Below, piece by piece: positions 63,971 to 64,000 of a stretch of DNA of 64,000 nt. The notes under the pieces were generated by a model that saw only the letters and a list, made by a program, of their open reading frames with translations, had not been told where the DNA came from and did no database searches. The first letter of the stretch is position 1; each line of letters begins with the position of its first letter. This DNA comes from Clostridiales bacterium (GTDB lineage: Bacteria > Bacillota > Clostridia > Christensenellales > CAG-138): positions 1 through 64,000 of the forward strand of contig SFEL01000001.1 in assembly GCA_004557245.1 (NCBI GenBank), read 5' to 3'. The position numbers and the translations under genes were made by a program.

Positions 63971-64000
63971 TAAAAGGCAAAGATTTGATCTTGGGGCGTG

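Overview
The window looks like a chromosomal segment of an uncultured Clostridia-like Firmicute, moderately GC-rich, with a strong preference for ATA (Ile) codons. The signs are a 271-nt SRP RNA with an Alu domain of the Bacillus/Clostridium type, T-box leaders in front of ileS and leuS, a yabE-ksgA pair, type III glutamine synthetase, a TlpA-like lipoprotein, and Gram-positive promoters and ribosome-binding sites. The closest genus cannot be named from the sequence alone.

Layout. 1-1950: the 3' part of a 23S rRNA, a 5S rRNA and the operon terminator. 2.3-3.1 kb: a TlpA/thioredoxin-fold lipoprotein whose catalytic CxxC is encoded as UGA-Gly-Ile-Cys, with a SECIS-like hairpin just downstream; it is read here as a selenoprotein. 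3.2-8.7 kb: a tyrosine phosphatase, an ASCH protein, a class B penicillin-binding protein, YabE and KsgA. 8.7-9.7 kb: SRP RNA, a candidate small RNA and a CopZ-like metal chaperone. 9.7-18.5 kb: a compact phage-derived block with scaffold-like protein, N4-gp56-type capsid, T7 gp11/gp12-like adaptor and nozzle proteins, baseplate/fibre-like proteins, an NlpC/P60 lysin and a holin. It has no terminase, portal, integrase or replication genes. It ends at a divergent pair that includes an XRE regulator.

18.5-33.7 kb: mostly housekeeping. ileS (type 2) and leuS each lie behind a T-box; ftsH, prs, two PHP phosphoesterases, yqeC (selenium-dependent hydroxylase maturation), tadA and a two-component system follow. 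33.8-42.7 kb: aminotransferase plus LarA-like gene, a truncated alkylation-repair gene, an amino-acid ABC transporter, a sodium-pump decarboxylase beta subunit with a 45-aa gamma-like partner, and an ECF sigma factor with a membrane-anchored partner. 43-49.3 kb: a molybdenum block of moaA-moaC-mog-MOSC on the minus strand facing a moeA-like gene and modABC on the plus strand. 49.3-49.7 kb: two tandem units, each a hairpin with an invariant 9-nt loop followed by a tiny Cys-containing reading frame. 49.7-64 kb: gdhA, type III glnA, a YdcF-family gene, secA, prfB with its programmed frameshift, a lipoprotein, and pgk-tpiA-gpmI-secG.

How the parts connect. Molybdate uptake and molybdenum cofactor synthesis together with YqeC suggest selenium-dependent molybdenum hydroxylases elsewhere in the genome. 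The in-frame UGA lipoprotein would be a second use of selenium, as selenocysteine. gdhA and glnA form an ammonia-assimilation pair. secA, secG and prfB serve secretion and translation. No tRNA gene, CRISPR array, transposase or selenocysteine machinery gene (selA, selB, selC, selD) was seen in the window.
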